The position numbers were made by a program, and so were the translations under genes. From contig JAOPKE010000009.1 of NCBI GenBank assembly GCA_025517465.1, positions 119,348 to 183,347 on the forward strand: DNA of 64,000 nt, given 5' to 3'. The first letter of the stretch is position 1; each line of letters starts with the position of its first letter. The DNA comes from Halobacteria archaeon HArc-gm2. Lineage in GTDB: Archaea; Halobacteriota; Halobacteria; Halobacteriales; Haloarculaceae. The notes beneath the pieces were generated by a model, which saw nothing but the letters and a program-made list of their open reading frames with translations, searched no databases and was not told where the DNA came from. Below, one piece after another: positions 63,065 through 64,000 of this stretch.

Positions 63065-63772
63065 ATGCCGGAGTGCGACTACTGCGACGCCGCGTTCGAA
63101 GACGAGGATTCCTACCTGGCTCACCTCCGGGACGCACACGAGGGAGAGCTCGGCTCGATCGACAAGCGGCGCGTCGACGACCTGGAGCGCGACGACGGGA
63201 GCGCGATTCCGACCGGTCCGGCCGTCCTCGGCCTCGTCCTGGTCGTGGGGCTGGGACTCGTCGCCTACCTGACGCTGTTCGCGGGGTCGGGCGGCGGCGG
63301 CGCCACCGACCTCCCGAACCGCGGCGACCAGGCGGTCATCTCGCAGGTCCAGAACGAACCGTCGTCGGGGAACACCCACGTCGAAGAGGGGACGGAGATA
63401 GAGTACGAGCGGACGCCCCCGACCGGCGGGACCCACTACTCCGGCGTCGTGAACGCGGGCTTCTACGAGGAGCCCCAGCCCTACGGCCTGCTCGTCCACA
63501 CGCTCGAACACGGCCACATCGTCGTCTACTACGACCCGGCCGAGCTGAGCCCCGAGGCAGAGGAGAACCTGCGGACCTACGCCCAGACCTACACGGGCAC
63601 CTGGCAGGGATTCGTCGTCGTCCCCACCCCCGAGGACGACCCCGAATCGGCATACGTCCTGACGGCCTGGGAGAACCGCCTGACGATGGACGAGTACGAC
63701 CCCGAGACCGTCCGCCAGTTCACTGGCGAGTTTATCGGCCGCGGCCCCGAGAATCCAGTCCGACCGCGATAG
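63065..63772 (+). CDS. Zinc-finger, membrane helix and DUF3105 protein
   Basis: 235 residues. N-terminal C2H2-like finger (CDYCDAAFEDEDSYLAHLRD, closing AH) comes first, then a helix (AVLGLVLVVGLGLVAYLTLF), then DUF3105: PPTGGTHYSGVVNAGFYEEP, LVHTLEHGHIVVYYDP, WQGFVVVPTP. DUF3105 is exported or external in relatives. The finger would face the cytoplasm, the DUF outside. Function not known. Confidence 0.88.
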   Translation: MPECDYCDAAFEDEDSYLAHLRDAHEGELGSIDKRRVDDLERDDGSAIPTGPAVLGLVLVVGLGLVAYLTLFAGSGGGGATDLPNRGDQAVISQVQNEPSSGNTHVEEGTEIEYERTPPTGGTHYSGVVNAGFYEEPQPYGLLVHTLEHGHIVVYYDPAELSPEAEENLRTYAQTYTGTWQGFVVVPTPEDDPESAYVLTAWENRLTMDEYDPETVRQFTGEFIGRGPENPVRPR

Positions 63773-63819
63773 GGTGTGAGTGGGTGTTTTGTGAGTTTTC
63801 GCCTGAAGAGAGGAGACCG

Positions 63820-64000
63820 CTAACAACCAGAAAGCCCTCGGCGCGCTGAACTCGTGCGGACCACCCTGCGCTCCTCACTCCGTTGCGGTGCTTGGGGGTC
63901 CGTGCTTCGTTCACCGCGCCTCGCCCTTTCATCCGCCAGGCAACCGCACCGCAGCCCTGCCCTTCCCCTTCCACGCGAGCGAAGCGAGTGTGGGCTCGAA
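63820..64000. repeat. Inverted-repeat element, partial at the window edge
   Basis: Begins ACAACCAGAAAGCCCTCGGC and continues with GCTCCTCACTCCGTTGCGGT, GCTTGGGGGTCC and GCCCTTTCATCCGCCAGG, matching the left half and the inverted right half of 32144-32576. The right part lies outside the window. Noncoding. Confidence 0.7.

Noticed and set aside
63732..63974. Minus-strand open frame at the right edge
   Set aside because: It overlaps the DUF3105 gene end and the repeat element; no motif or ribosome site.

Overview
The window is chromosomal DNA of a halophilic archaeon (class Halobacteria). The evidence is very GC-rich, Asp/Glu-rich coding sequence, TATA-box promoters about 27 bases upstream of several start codons (leaderless mRNAs), an archaeal information-processing operon (IF2-gamma, a PIN protein, Rpo7, Spt4, DUF359 kinase), TATA-binding protein, bacterio-opsin-activator (HTH_10) regulators, a HalOD1 protein and a type IV pilin. 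The gene set and the intergenic repeats would suit the Haloarcula/Halomicrobium side of the class, but the genus cannot be fixed from sequence alone.

Layout. 1-10 kb: an ABC exporter pair, a 1960-residue ten-PAS/two-GAF regulator, and a HalOD1, small protein and PAS operon. 10-19 kb: methyltransferase, a sugar-binding protein without signal peptide, adenosylhomocysteinase, a pilin, a secreted low-complexity protein, alcohol dehydrogenase, two regulators, and an amidohydrolase of the MTA/SAH/5'-deoxyadenosine deaminase type. 19.6-22 kb: an insertion-like patch holding an M50-like protease with helical repeats, a 38-codon copy of the amidohydrolase 5' end, and a less GC-rich orphan. 22-31 kb: hisG, zinc-ribbon proteins, tbp, tRNA methyltransferase, the IF2-gamma/Rpo7/Spt4 operon. 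31-38.7 kb: metallo-hydrolase, M14-like amidohydrolase, exported proteins, XPD-like helicase. 39-49.4 kb: a tandem pair of duplicated PAS histidine kinases, Fe-S/SDR/membrane genes, GAF and DUF7504-like genes, RmuC. 49.5-59.6 kb: YqjF-like and CPBP genes, then a surface-glycan cluster (two glycosyltransferases, flippase, methyltransferase, three alkaline-phosphatase-superfamily enzymes). 59.6-64 kb: amphi-Trp protein, a RelE/RHH toxin-antitoxin pair with a palindromic operator, tRNA-Thr(GGU), enoyl-CoA hydratase and a zinc-finger/DUF3105 protein.

The adenosylhomocysteinase and the MTA/SAH deaminase-type gene both act on the by-product of SAM-dependent methylation. The 26.4-29.3 kb genes form one transcription/translation operon. 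The 51.8-59.6 kb genes would assemble, modify and export a cell-surface glycan.

The most unusual content is intergenic. There is a four-unit, exactly 57-bp array of paired hairpins (15688-15922) whose stems vary with compensatory changes around a conserved loop. A fifth unit sits, with a 5-bp duplication, inside one of two MITE-like elements (9918-10056; the empty copy is 50249-50330). Two further arrays of a related design lie at 12311-12595 and 45421-45570. Long inverted-repeat elements lie at 24930-25210 and 32144-32576, with a partial one at the right edge.
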